From: Rhodeus uyekii
Lineage: Eukaryota; Chordata; Actinopteri; Cypriniformes; Acheilognathidae
DNA: 64,000 bases
Assembly: GCA_037043235.1 (NCBI GenBank)
Contig: JAWRVZ010000233.1
Location: 801,835-865,834, forward strand
Direction: 5' to 3'
Shown piece by piece: positions 37,701 through 54,397 of this stretch. Position 1 is the stretch's first letter. Every line of letters starts with the position of its first letter. Made by a program: the position numbers and the translations under genes. The notes under the pieces are model-generated. The model did not search any database. It saw only the letters and a list, made by a program, of their open reading frames with translations, and was not told where the DNA came from.

Positions 37701-40128
37701 TTATTTTTTATTATTAGTTATAAACTATCATTTTAAATTGTATCAATTAACAACTATCAATTAAATTTTTTTTTTTTTTAAGGAGATTTTTACTGTATTA
37801 TAGAACAAATATATGCAGCCTTGGTGAGCATAAGAGATTTATATATGTATATATGCATTCCCACATCATTGCTTTCTTGTAGCTCAAATAGTAGAGTGTG
37901 GTGCTTGCAACACTAAGGTCATGGGTTTGATTCCCAGGGAAAGGAAGAATTTAAATTAGAATGTCAATGTGTTCCTTGAATCAATGTGAGTTGCTTTGGA
38001 TAAAAGCATCTGCCAAATGCATAAATGTAAATGTACCCCTTTTACTCCTTTGAGATCTCCCTTCAGAAGGCTGTCTAGTGGGAAAGTGATGATGTTATTC
38101 ATGTTCTGCAGCTGTGGGCAAAAAATTAGATATGAGGAGATTCATCATGAAATCTACAGTCTGTATATAATTACATAAGTGTGTGATAAACACTACATGC
38201 TAACCCACAGTGTCTCATGCATTGATCTACAGTATATAGATGTTGGAGACTAGCTCACCAAGTTCTTAAAAAGACTAGTGAGCTCCTTGGTGAAACCAGT
38301 AAACATGAGAAAGTAACTGGACATCTCAGGATCGTCTTTGTACACAGTGTTATCTGTAAACCTCTCCAGTGCTTGGATGTACTGCTCCTCATTCTCTACG
38401 TGAGCTGAAAACACACAGAAATTCCTCTGTTTATTTACCTTCCACATTATAATTACTATATACAAATGTTTGTTTGATTACCAGGGATATTTCATGCATT
38501 TTCCAAATATTGCCCTGTAAAGCTCATTTGTTTTTAATACCTTTTGCTTTACCATATCATCACAGTGCTTCATGTGGGCATGTGCAAACTCTTGTCACAT
38601 GGGCCTTTTCCCTTCCTACTGCTTGCAAAAGAACATACTTCCTAGTTTATGACCTGAGTGCTGTAGAAAATAGCTTAGTAACCACTCCCAGGTACCGTAA
38701 AGTACAGCAAAAGGCCAACAGGCTGTTTAAGATATGGATTACTATAAAGAACAAAAAGTGTCTGATTTAATATTTATTCTTAAATAATTTTATAAATCAT
38801 TTCTCTTTATCGTGGCTATGTAAAGAATCTTTTGAATGCCACTGTGTATGAAATGGGCCGTTTAAAATAAACTTGCACTGCCTTGCCTAAGCATACATAA
38901 GAAATTATGAAAATTAAGTACTGCAGCAAGTGTGTCCAAATAGTGTGAACTGAATGTAACTTGCACAATCTATGTACTATAAGAAAAAAGTGCTTAAAAG
39001 TGTGACATTGTTTAAAGTGGACTTCAGGTGGACAGAGAATAATATACAGGTTCTTGTGCTGAGATACAAGTGTTTCAACTTTTTTCACAAATTGACCCAT
39101 TTTAAACCACATCACACGGTACTCATTTTGATATTCGTGTTTTATACTGTTTACTATATACATATTTTTTTCACTTCTCTTGATTTTACTTCAAGTTTAA
39201 TAATAGCTTTAGTGTCACAGTCATGTCGTGTCTCGTCACTTCCTGTTTCCTCCTGTGTGATCCTTTGTGTTTCCATCTCGTTCGCCACTCCCATTGTTAG
39301 TCGTGTCAGGTGTTTCCCATTATTCCTGTGTTTATATAAACCCTCATGTTCTCCATGTTTTGTCGATTGTTAATGTTTACATATTGTTGCCTCTTAGTGT
39401 GTACGGTTCTCCATGTTTCCAAACTTTTGTTTGTTTATGCACAAGTGTGTCGTTTTTTGTTTATATTTAAAGTGTTTTCGTTTAATAATAAATATAGTTT
39501 TACGTTGATCCCTTGATTCCTTCGTCTTCGTCATTCTCTACACAACACTACAATCCCCTTCCGTTACATTTAGCTTTTGTTATTTGTATCAGTTTTAGTT
39601 TTTAGTTTTTATGTTTCTGTGTAAAAACATTTAGCCACCCATCACTAATTATTTATAATTACAGTGGAGTTCGCTTATCTCGAGTCACGGTTAACTCGTC
39701 AATCCTATTATGTTGACGTTTTTGAAGTGGAACCGCCAAACTCCCTATTTGTCTTAGTATTTTAGATTCTTTAATGTCGATTCCTTAATGTCGCCGAACA
39801 CTAATATCTCGAGCAAATATCTCGGACAAAGTCGTCACTTCATATGGTTATCTTGTGAGTCATGAGCGTACCTAGTTCACTGCGCATGCGCTGAGTTTGC
39901 TGGTCGCTCTGTCAGTGACGCTTTACTCACAGTGAAAACATTTATATGTGAAAGCACATTCACATTCTTACGGGAGCTGCCGTGGGTCTACCCACATCCC
40001 AAAGCCTCATCCGCTTCTGTGTGCACATACAGCCTGCCTTCTCTGATTTGATTGGTCTTCTCAAATATTTTGACATTGGTCAGTAACGAGTGGTAACGAC
40101 CAATGAGTATGAGGCTTAGATTGAACGA

Positions 40129-40159
<31 letters not shown>

Positions 40160-43100
40160 TCCTGCTTTTGTTGCTCAGCGCCGCTGCGGGAACATGGTTA
40201 TTAAAAGACGGGACGAAGCCGAATTTGTTGAGAAAGCACATTAGATGGGCAGAACGCAAGAAAGTATGCAATCTAGTTCAGCGTGATGACCTCACGAATA
40301 TGTTATGACTGTTTACGCTGTGAGCGAAATTGTGTTTGCAATGTTGGAGAATATAATTAAAGTTTTGTATGGAGAATCGAAGGTGTTTTTATTGTATACT
40401 GGTAAATCTCTGCTGTTAGTTGGTGCACATATGTCTTTTGTTGTTAGCAAACATATACAGTGTATGTACATTTTTATAGCATGCCGATCGCTTAATCAAA
40501 CAAATAGATATATTGGCGGTTGGTTATCTCGCTAAACGGTTATCTCAACGCTTTTTTGCAACCCCAGAGGCCGTCGACATAACCGAACTCCACTGTATTT
40601 ATGGTTTATTGACATTGTTATTTACTGTTATTTATTATTTTAATATTGTTCTTGTTGCTATTTCTTCCTGATGTATGGTGACCTTAGGTGATTTGAAAGG
40701 TGCCTAAAATAAAATGTATTATTATTTGTATTATTATGATTAATCACACTGGAAATTTTGCACAAAAATAGCAGAGAGGAGTGATCTGTGATTTTTGCTT
40801 TAACTTATTTTTATTTCAGTTTTTTTCAGTTAGTTGTGAAGGCAACATATTTTCTGTTTAAGTTTTATATCTAATATCTTTATTTATTTATTATTATTAT
40901 TTTCAGCTTTACTTAAATGAACAAAAAGCTTTTAATCATTTTATTTTGGTTGATGGATGGAAGGAAATGGGTAAAAGATGTTCTGCACGAAATGTCAAAA
41001 TGGCATCATCAGAAGAAGAATCAGTGAAGTTTTAAGAGAAGAAGGAAATTTTCAGATTTTTACTAAAGATTACGACAATTTCAATTGCACCACAAGACAA
41101 GTAAAGTGTGCTAACAAAGTAAATAGGGGCTGATTTGATTTCATGTGGACATTCTATTCATGTGGATTATTATATTTATTTATTTATTTATTTGTAGATT
41201 TAAAGCAATACTATGTGATCATCTGGCTGTAAACTTGTACACGGAACACAGGATTAAAAAAAAGAAAGCGAGAAGGAAATAAGCACGTTCCTGCTACAAC
41301 AGGTATCGCTGTTCCTGGTAAGAATGAGAGGAATGTGTGAGGTAGAGCACAAAACCTGCTCACTACTAAAGTAACAATGACCTGAATCACACCATATATG
41401 AAACCATAAGCTTTGTTCAGGCTATTGTTGTATATCATATGATATTGTTTCGATAAATAGGGTTATCAGAACAACCACACTTTTTTGTGGTACGCATATT
41501 AGTGCAAAGTTATTGGTTACTGAGGTAAAAGGTGATTTTAATAACCAGAGATGGTCTTTTTATTGGGAGATACAAGGGTCTGTGGTTTGAGGGTTCGCAA
41601 ATTTCCGAAATGAATGAGAATCATACCTATCATGCAATTGTCTGTGACTTCTCTTATAAATCAAATGTTAAAGAGCAAACATGTTGTCGATTCATTAAAT
41701 GATTTTCTCAGAAAAGCAATTTACTTAGCGTATTAAAGCCTCTCCTCCATAGACATCCATTAAAAAAGCGACCTCTTGTTTCCTTCCCCGTGTACCGCAG
41801 CAGGCATTACTTTTGCTTTTATCTTACAAGTTGCCTTCAAGTAGCTTTGTTTGTAATACTCACTCAGACCAGAGCTGTTTATGGCCTTGACTGACTTCTT
41901 CATTTTGTGCAGTACACTGCGGTCCAGATCCAACGCCTGCAAAACAACATGAAACATTTTCTAAAAGGGATTTGTTAAATGCTGAATGGACTGAATACAC
42001 ACAGAATGGTTTTTATGTGGGGGGGAATCTAAAAGGTTTATGAAACAAATTGGTTTATTTCCATAATAAGGAATAAACTGCATCAATAAGGAGCTGCATC
42101 TTTAATTAAAGGCCCTAAAATATATTACAATGCTTAAAAAGGTACATGTTCTATTGCCCAATACTTTGTTCTGTATAAAGTAGGTCAAACTATAATAACA
42201 AATGTAAAAATATTTGTAACCCAGTTTTGTACAGCGAGGTTTATACTTCCCTCTCACGTACACACACATACACACACACACACACACACATCATAATGCA
42301 TTTACATCCAGACATACTCAGAAAGCCTGTAATTTAGCCACCCATCACTCACGCTGAATCACATTCTGGGAATTTTGCACAAAAAATGCCGGGTGAAGTA
42401 GACAGACATGTGGCCTAAAATCTGTTTATGCAGGAGTCATGTCTGGTACGACATCAGGACAAAACCATCCGAGGAGGGATAAGCCTGTTGTCTGCTAAAG
42501 CTGACAACACTCATACATTACTGAATTTCGCAGACTGACATTGAGCATAAAGAGCATTTCATCATCAATGAAAATTAAATTGACCAAAAGTGACAGAGAA
42601 GAATTATATAAATATTTCTATTTCAAATAAATTGTGTTCTTTTGAACTATTTATTCATCAAAGAATCCTGAAAAAAGCATGTATCATATATTTTCCACAA
42701 AAATATTAAATTGCACAACTGTTTTTAACACTGATAATAAGAAGAAATCTTTCTTTGGCACTAAATCAACTTATTAGACTGATTTCTGAAGGGTGGATTG
42801 GAGTAATGATGCTAAACATTTTGCTTTGCCATCACAAGAATAAATGTTTACATTTAAAACATTTTAAAATATATTAAAATAAAAAACTGGTATTCTAAAT
42901 AGTAATAATATTACACAATATTACAGTTTTTTTATCAAATAAGTATAATCTTGGTGAGCATAAAATAGATTGAAAAAACATGTCAAAATCTAACCATCCC
43001 TAAACTTTTTAGCAGTAGTGTAAATCTATTTATTAATTTTTCTATATGGCAACATTTAATTTAAGATATTATACTTAAAAATATGAAAATACTTGGAAAA

Positions 43101-46100
43101 AATATCCATACCTGAAACTGTGAACATATCAAGCTTATAACATGCTCCAATCAAAATAAAAAGTGTTTCCATTTTTAATTGTACTTTAGTATTTAGTACC
43201 ATTTCAGTTTTATAAATGGACAGAAGAAAACAATTAACATTTCAACTAAAATTGACCAATGTGGAGATATTTCACCAGAAGGAAGAATGATTGTACCATG
43301 TAGTTTTAGTTGCAGGCATGTTTATAAGAATGTTCAAATAGCGTGAATGTGATTGCACTAAGTACTACATGTTCCTGGATCAACATCTTTGTTGATACTG
43401 AAACAACATTCCAATCAACCAGTCAGATTTGAGAGACAAGTTTAGAGTTTATGTCAGGTTTAGGCTTACAACCACGGTTAGGTGCTTCTGCATCAGTGTT
43501 ATTCATATAGGTGCAGTTGTGGACTAATGGTAAAAGAGTTGGATTCTAACCCGAAATTTGTGGGTTTGAGACTTATTACTGGTGTGAAACGTAGGTGGGG
43601 ATTGAATGAACAGCAACTGTCATTACCCACAACTGAGGTACCCTTGAGCAAGGCATTTTTTGATCCCAGGGCACAAAAAAAATCAACTGCCCACTGCTTT
43701 TGTGTGTGTGTGTATGCGTGTGTGTGTGTACGTACACTTGGATGGATGAAATGCAGAGTACAAAAGTATGGGACACTATACTTGTCATGCCAATTTTCTC
43801 ACTTTCACATTATTTCCCTCTAATTTTAGGGATACATATGGTAAATTAGTTTTTTTGTAAGTTAGTGGTATGGAAAGGATTAGGACTATTGATGTTCCAG
43901 CATCAACAACAGTCTTATGTCTTACTGGGCAAAATCACGACTCAGTAGGGTTAACATTAAAAGGGTATTTTATATATATAATGAAATTGTTTTTTATAAG
44001 AAATTATCATTGGGTACACAGGGGCTTTATTTTGATACCACTTGTAAGCTCAGTCAAATGGACTATTTCAAAGACAGCATTTGCTACTTTTAACGTTACA
44101 TGAAAGAAAAATCTTCTTGTGAATGTAACTGAACAATTGAACAAATAAGAGTAGTATGAGCTTTCCTGTAGCTCAATCTGTAGAGCATTAGTGCTTACAA
44201 CGCCAAGGTCATGGGTTCAATCCCAGGGAAAGCAAGAACTGATTCAATGTGTTCCCTGAATATAATGTAAGTCACTTTGGATAAAAGTGTTTGCCAAATG
44301 CATAAATGTAAATATACCTATATTTACATCTTTAGGTTCTGATGTTTGTTCAGGTGCAACACTTTGCAGACATTTTCCTTGTATGTCAGAACAGTACAAT
44401 CTGAGCTCACTGGTGTACAAACGAAAGAGAGTGACCATAAGTGTTGCATACACATAAAAATGATATGGAAAAACAGTGATTAGACGTGTGTACGAGAAAG
44501 AGACTAGACAGGACATGCTGGGACAAGAATTGGGGCAGCCAACCCGCCTTAGCCTTAAGGAATAAGAAAAGATGAAGGAAAAGAAAGAGAGAACAGAAAG
44601 GGCGAGAAAAAGATGAGAGATATTAACTGCACTGGGGTTTTCATCAAAGGCAAGTCTCAGCAGGACACCACAGAGATGGAAGAACCGGAAACAACTGGAA
44701 AAAGTATACTAACTGCCATTTTTATGGCATAGGTGGGTGTATGCAGCCCTCATCCTACACAGAAAATCATATCATAAAGGGTTTGAGTAAAATAACACTA
44801 TCATGAGACATCACTGTATGAAACATAGACGCTGTGGCAGCTTTGATAGTTGAGCAGACTTATGCATAAAGAAATTTGCACAAGATCCAATTCCAGTGTT
44901 AACATAAACCATGAACATCTGTTTACCTCAGTTACTTCCTCCATTGATGCTAAATGCAAATGACAACTCATAAAGAGAGTCTCCCTTTATGTATCCGAGT
45001 CACATGAAGACGCCAGTTCCTCTGAGAGCCCGGGGCAGTGAATTTTACTCATGCCTGCTTTAAAATAAATCACCTTGAAACAAAAGTTTCTCTTTTATTA
45101 AGAGATTTATTTGAGAGGAGTCAAAATCAACATGCTGATTCTTTGTCATTAGTAAAGACTGACACTTTTTCCCGTCATCAGAGGTCAATATCCTGAGTTC
45201 AAGTTTGGAATCAGAATCGCAATAAAAGAGGAAGAGCTTCTTTAGAATAACTGCACAGTCTTAGACATCAGTAAAGCTCAGCCTGGTGTTTTCAACCATG
45301 AAAACAGGCTAACAGAGTTCAGAATGATTCTTACAAAATAAGCTCTTTTATATTTCCGTTGAAGAAGTCACTGCAATATTGAAACTTCACAGAACTGTTT
45401 TAGTAAATACTGAACATACATAGCTGTTTCCATTCCTAGAAATAAGTAGTAGGCTTATACTAAATAATGAAGACACAAAGGTTTTTAATTTTATTATAAT
45501 TCTACCTGATCTAACCATTAAAATGTATGTAAACCAGTTACTGAAGGAGTTTACCACATAAAACACATTATTATGACACAATGTTATTACAGTGTAATTT
45601 CTATTTTTAAATTCTAGTTATAAGAATATATATATATAATTTACAGTACCCATGATGTGGACTAATACCCACCAAGTTGACATCTGAAATTATATAAGTC
45701 AAGCAGGTCAACCCTTGCATGCTAAAAAAAATAATCCAACTTCCAAATCAATTTAAAAGATAGATTGAACTATAAAATGCTGAAAAAGTTGGCATTACAT
45801 AAAAATTAAAGCCGATTTAGCTTAAGCAACTTAAAATATTAAATATCAATAACTTACAATGTCAAGTTTGATGGTGAGGGTCCGATTAAGATGCTGCTGA
45901 GCAAGCTCAGTTTGATCACGGATGATGCATTTGAATACATTTTTATTAAAAAGATGGGGACTTACACTCTAAAAACAAATGGTGCTATATAGCACTAAAA
46001 GTGGTTCTTTGGCTTGTAATCATAGGGGAACCATTTTTAGTGCTATATAGCACCAAATGGTGCTACAAAGAACCATTATGAGGTGCCATATAGCACCATC

Positions 46101-47731
46101 TCAAATGATGGTGCTATATGGCACTTAAAAAAATATATATAGCACTAAAAATAGCACTATATAGAACTAAAAATGGTTCCCCTATGATTACGAGCCAAAG
46201 AACCACTTTTAGTGCTATATAGCACCATTTGTTTTTAGAGTGTATGATAACAGGTATTTCTTATTCAGAATTAATAGAGGTTTTAGCTCTATGTATTGCT
46301 TTGCTTTGCTTTTATTTTGTTGTAAATGTTATGTTTCAAGTCACTGTTTGAGTGACTAATGTTCAGTTCCATTTCAAGGAGTATGTGCAACTTATTTAGG
46401 TGAATAAGTAACTCCACATTACTTCTTCAGTTTACTCAACAGACCAATACCCAAGTTATACAAAGAAAGAAAGTTATACATTACTATTACTGTTTGTAAA
46501 GTGAATGTGACATTGGATCCACAAGTTTAAAAAAACATTGACCCCCGGTTTCATAGACAAGGGTTAAGTCTAGTCCCAGACTAAAATGAAAGTAACTTGC
46601 ACTGGCATAGCTTAAAATATGTGAGTTTATTTATTTATAAACAAGAGTTTATTTAGTTTATTTCAAGATGGACACTATTAATGTTTTTAAGGCATGTTTA
46701 TAAAAGCTACCTTAATCTCCTAATTGAGCTAAAGCCTAATCCTGGTTTAATCTAAGCCCTGTCTGTGAAACCAGGCCTGAGTTTATAAAAACGTATTTAA
46801 TTGTCAGACCAACTGTAATTGTTTAGTTGATGCAAATAATTTAGCCATAAATTGAGTATACTCAGAAATCTCCTAAAGTTGTTATGTTTTCTCAACTTTT
46901 TTTATTGCTTTTATTTTTTTGTGGCAGTACCATGGTAAAGTAATGGCAGTGCATGGCACAATCTTGCTACTTTTTAGTTAAACACTGTTTTGGATATGCG
47001 TCCATACCAATACCTTAACACTTATTACTTTTATTAGCGGGATCTTGGGAATAGTGTTAATTGTTCATAATTTTAGCCTTATAAAATATTACACCATCTT
47101 TTAATTTTTGTCTCATTTCAGTAATAATAAGTAAATAACAGCTCTGTTACCTCAGACAAACACACGCCTTTTAAAATAGGTGTGTAAAATCTGTCATATG
47201 CATTTATTAATAACAAATCACTGTTATGGTAAATGTATGTGATTTCAGGACCATAATGTAACCCCTGTATTACTGACTTTGAGACTAAAAATTTTCCTAA
47301 TTTAAGAGTGGTGTCAACATAATAGACTCGTCTATTTATTTCATAACACTGCTATAAGAAGTTACATAAACCCGTGAGAAAGCTGAACATGGATAGGGCG
47401 AGGTTCACTTCCAACAAGGGATATGTTGAGCTTTAGTGCTACAAGAAGGAAGTCATTTTCCAGACTAGTAGACTATTTATTTTATGGTACATACAAAAGG
47501 AAACCAATGATCTGAGGTTAGACCGCAGACTTTCGATAATACACCAAGTTTATACTTGTATATTGTGCACTTCGGGTACATCCGTATTATTGACAACTGT
47601 CTTACCTCTTCCAAAGCGGCAACCGTATTCCTACAGTGGGTCATGCGTGAGAAGAAAACCGATGTTGTTGGTGCTTTATAGTCCTCATTGGTAATGTCCA
47701 TAAACTCCGGAACCGACACTTGATCAGGCAT
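27357..47731 (-). CDS. asap2: ASAP2, BAR-PH-ArfGAP-ankyrin-SH3 GTPase activating protein
   Basis: Arf GTPase-activating protein at membranes and focal adhesions. There are 28 exons, all phase-consistent, 1022 aa (human 1006): 47606-47731, 41864-41936, 38259-38404, 38037-38111, 37413-37462, 36912-37041, 36370-36455, 35969-36044, 35778-35864, 35579-35673, 35389-35458, 34336-34423, 34151-34199, 33885-34051, 33569-33702, 33393-33487, 32294-32483, 32075-32160, 31844-31959, 31603-31670, 31336-31443, 29937-30174, 29735-29821, 28761-29016, 28559-28638, 28355-28452, 27515-27634, 27357-27431. BAR about 1-285; PH about 305-400; ArfGAP zinc finger Cys433, Cys436, Cys453, Cys456 with arginine finger Arg461 (SGIHRE); ankyrin repeats about 580-680; proline-rich 720-955; SH3 from about 962 (KRVKALYNC to FPVSFVHFITD). 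The SH3 tail and KRVKALYNC favour ASAP2 over ASAP1 or ASAP3. A possible ATTAAA poly(A) signal on the minus strand lies at 26905-26910. Confidence 0.97.
27863..28300. repeat. MITE of the CACTACCGTTC family, copy E, in asap2 intron 26
   Basis: Left AAACCGTCATTCAGAAATTT, right CAACTTTTGAAATGTAGTA; it contains GAAGACTGGAGTAATGATG and an A/AT-rich tail at 28227-28275. Confidence 0.55.
28372..28425 (+). repeat. G-run cluster on the template strand of asap2 exon 26
   Basis: Six or more runs of three to five G separated by 1-3 nt (GGGGGCGGGGGCAGGGGCAG and onward), encoding on the other strand the PAPAPAP repeat before the SH3 domain. It meets the usual G-quadruplex pattern. Confidence 0.85.
29470..29690. 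repeat. Partial MITE, copy F of the CACTACCGTTC family
   Basis: Contains GATTTCTATTTCAAATGAATGC, AATCCTGAAAAAG and ATAAATGTAGCCTTGGTG, the ordered core blocks of the family. Confidence 0.5.
30597..30985. repeat. MITE of the CACTACCGTTC family, copy G, inverted
   Basis: The core blocks run in reverse order and complement: TTCCTGTGATGGTAAAGCTG, then GTTGAAAACAGTT, then TTATTTGAAATAGAAACC. Confidence 0.6.
30994..31273. mobile_element. MITE 'TAGTTCACCCAAAAATGAAA', full copy
   Basis: GGTATAGTTCACCCAAAAATG at the left and TTTTCATTATTGGATGAACTATC at the right are inverted. It also has CTCACCCTCAAGTTGTTCC and the matching distal GTGAGTAAATGATGACAG. It lies in asap2 intron 21. Confidence 0.8.
32630..33317. 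repeat. Probable Tigger-like element, decayed
   Basis: The left part has CTTGTACACCAAAACAATTT and CTCGATTCGTTCC; the right part has GCTTGTACACCAAATGTGAC and ends ACTCGTAAACCGAGGTATT, similar to Tigger-type termini. Full inverted ends were not found. Confidence 0.4.
33829..33853. repeat. End fragment of the TAGTTCACCC MITE
   Basis: Reads TTTTTGGGTGAACTAACCCT, the right terminus only, in asap2 intron 14. Confidence 0.6.
34577..34735. repeat. Two long (TA)n tracts
   Basis: Almost perfect TA runs at 34577-34646 and 34673-34734, separated by a short AT-rich link, in asap2 intron 11. Confidence 0.97.
36106..36336. mobile_element. Palindromic-ended element 'GGTTTCACAGAC', copy 2, opposite orientation
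   Basis: Begins GCCTGGTTTCACAGACAGAG and ends TTCTCTGTGAAACCGGGC; it contains CATAAACATGCCTTGG, the complement of the core in copies 1 and 3. In asap2 intron 7. Confidence 0.75.
36700..36895 (-). mobile_element. Possible LTR fragment
   Basis: Read on the minus strand it starts GGTCACGGTTCTGTTTAGTT and continues through TTCAGTTTCCCGCCACTTTC and a TATATATTCATT box. This layout is like fish LTRs that begin with TGTCACGG. No clear 3' end or target duplication was found. Confidence 0.35.
37575..37850. repeat. MITE of the CACTACCGTTC family, copy H
   Basis: Contains CACTTTTATTCAGCAAGGAT, GTGACAGTA-like GAGACAGTAGACATTT and GCAGCCTTGGTGAGCATAAG. In asap2 intron 4. Confidence 0.6.
37876..38036 (+). 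mobile_element. tRNA-derived SINE ending at the asap2 exon 4 splice donor
   Basis: Head TTGTAGCTCAAATAGTAGAG and GGTCATGGGTTTGATTCCCA show A- and B-box tRNA features. The tail TGGATAAAAGCATCTGCCAA plus ATGCATAAATGTAAATGTA is the common teleost SINE tail. The tail runs up to 38036, the first intron base next to exon 4 of minus-strand asap2. Confidence 0.85.
39213..39568 (+). mobile_element. Solo LTR, Gypsy-like
   Basis: Starts TGTCACAG and ends CGTTACA, flanked by a perfect 5-bp duplication TTTAG (39208-39212 and 39569-39573). It contains a TATATAAACC box at about 39333 and AATAATAAATA near its 3' end. No internal retrotransposon sequence follows, so the element recombined down to one LTR. 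It lies in asap2 intron 2. Confidence 0.85.
39662..40595. mobile_element. Tigger-like DNA element, non-autonomous
   Basis: Ends CAGTGGAGTTCG and CGAACTCCACTG are inverted, with TA on each side (39660-39661, 40596-40597). Repeated TTATCTCG-type motifs lie near both ends. The 934-bp interior includes a (CA)n tract at about 40128-40155 and no intact frame. Confidence 0.85.
42258..42290. repeat. (CA)n microsatellite
   Basis: CACACA run interrupted once, in asap2 intron 1. Confidence 0.9.
42560..43023. repeat. MITE of the CACTACCGTTC family, copy I
   Basis: Contains TATTTCTATTTCAAATAAAT, CACAACTGTTTTTAACACTG and the right end AAACTTTTTAGCAGTAGTGT. Confidence 0.6.
43505..43690 (+). mobile_element. 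SINE-like element of a second type
   Basis: Head TGTGGACTAATGGTAAAAGAG with GTGGGTTTGAGACTTA (tRNA-like), then CACAACTGAGGTACCCTTGA GCAAGGCA, a block common in fish V-SINE-like elements, and a (GT)n tail near 43700-43730. Confidence 0.6.
44161..44315 (+). mobile_element. tRNA-derived SINE, same family as 37876
   Basis: CTTTCCTGTAGCTCAATCTG, then GGTCATGGGTTCAATCCCAG and the tail TTTGGATAAAAGTGTTTGCC, ending AAATGCATAAATGTAAAT. Confidence 0.85.
44320..45960. other. asap2 intron 1, low-repeat stretch
   Basis: No gene or clear repeat seen. Together with 46780-47600 it separates the first two BAR-domain exons and could hold regulatory elements, but no motif singles one out. Confidence 0.4.
45963..46244. 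mobile_element. Near-perfect palindromic MITE with 88-bp arms
   Basis: The first 88 nt, from TACACTCTAAAAACAAATGG, equal the reverse complement of the last 88 nt except for two mismatches. The core TGCTATATAGCACTAAAAGTG recurs inside as well, so the transcript of either strand would fold into a long hairpin. TA sits at both edges. In asap2 intron 1. Confidence 0.9.
46545..46778. mobile_element. Palindromic-ended element 'GGTTTCACAGAC', copy 3
   Basis: Begins CCCCGGTTTCATAGACAAGG and ends CCTGTCTGTGAAACCAGGCC, same orientation as copy 1, with TTTTTAAGGCATGTTTATAA inside. Confidence 0.75.
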
Positions 47732-48585
47732 GGTTATTCCCTTTAAATCACCACTAAATCCAAGACAAGAAACATATAGTTTATTTACGTTGTGCTTTAC
47801 TGAAAGACCCCACAAAACCAGAATCAAACTCAGTCCGTATCGGTCATTCCTAAAAGTATTTAGTTAAAAAAAGTTCCGCGTTGGCTCCAAAGAGGTTACA
47901 AAGAAAAATAGGTTATGCGAAGTGAATTCGTTTTGAATAGGAGAATTAAAGAGATCCATCACACGCGCAGCTGATTGAATCCACACTTCTGGGTTTCACC
48001 CATCGTACCTGTACAGTAGAAGTTGAAGTTGTAGGCGGGATCACATCGCCCGTCAATCATATCCAGTCCGCCAATCAGAGAGAACTTTTGGTCTTTTCTA
48101 ACGCTTGAAACCTGAGGAGCCAAGCCGAAAAGCAGAACTAGTGATGCGCTTTTAACTTACAAATTTTCCGGATATAATTCTATAGTACAGGGACAATATA
48201 ACGTTAAAAATTAAATTTTTGATACAATATCTATTCATTCTTAACATCTCAAAAAAGTGTCTGCATTTAATAGCACACACACAGAGAATGAGAGAGAGAC
48301 AGAGAAAGACAGATTTTGATTGAAATCTTTTCTTTTTTATATCCAAATTGAGTATGCTTTTCAGTGTTGTTTGAAAAACTATTTAACTATCTGCTTTATA
48401 TAAAATGTATTAAGCTTATTTATTTTTATTTCGGACTTTTATTTTGACTCGTGACTACACCGGAAATGCTTGTCTCATGAGCACAGGTTCTCAGTGCTGC
48501 TCATGGTCGTTGTTTTTTTTGTTATTAGAAGTATCTGTGATTATGGACTAAATAATTTGTAGTTAAGTGTAAAAACATAACAAGC
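47732..48585. promoter_or_regulatory. Divergent spacer between asap2 and cpsf3
   Basis: 855 bp between the two start codons. A CCAAT box lies at 48071-48075 and an ETS-type ACCGGAAAT at 48459-48467, about 120 bp before the cpsf3 ATG. The ETS site would suit a constitutively expressed gene. Function is inferred from motif only. Confidence 0.4.
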
Positions 48586-54016
<5,431 letters not shown>

Positions 54017-54328
54017 CCCATCTGCCTACTATCAAGCTCTTAATTTCCCTCAAGAACTTTTGTTATTACAGTCCATCTGACTTGAACTACTTTAACCAGA
54101 CTGAAGACACCAGATGTTGGACTGGTCAAAGCATTTCAAAGATTAGAATTGAGACACAAATCAAATGGATAAGTTTGAAGTCTAAATGGATGTTGATATA
54201 TATGTGCATTCAGAAATCTCTGTTCTTAAGTTCAACTAGTCAAATATGCGTTTTGTAGTGATCATTTAAAATGTATGGTTTTGTCCTTTTTTTATCTGAC
54301 ATTGTATGTTCAAGAAAAGCTATGATTT

Positions 54329-54334
54329 AATAAA
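54329..54334 (+). promoter_or_regulatory. cpsf3: AATAAA poly(A) signal of cpsf3
   Basis: AATAAA lies 313 nt after the stop, followed by a GTCTTTGAGTG stretch. Confidence 0.65.
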
Positions 54335-54397
54335 AAAGAGGTCTTTGAGTGAAGTTGAGCCTTGATTTCAATATACAACTCCCATTAAAGGTGGTGT

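Noticed and set aside
43482..43823. 113-codon frame at 43.5 kb
   Set aside because: It runs through a SINE and its GT-rich tail.
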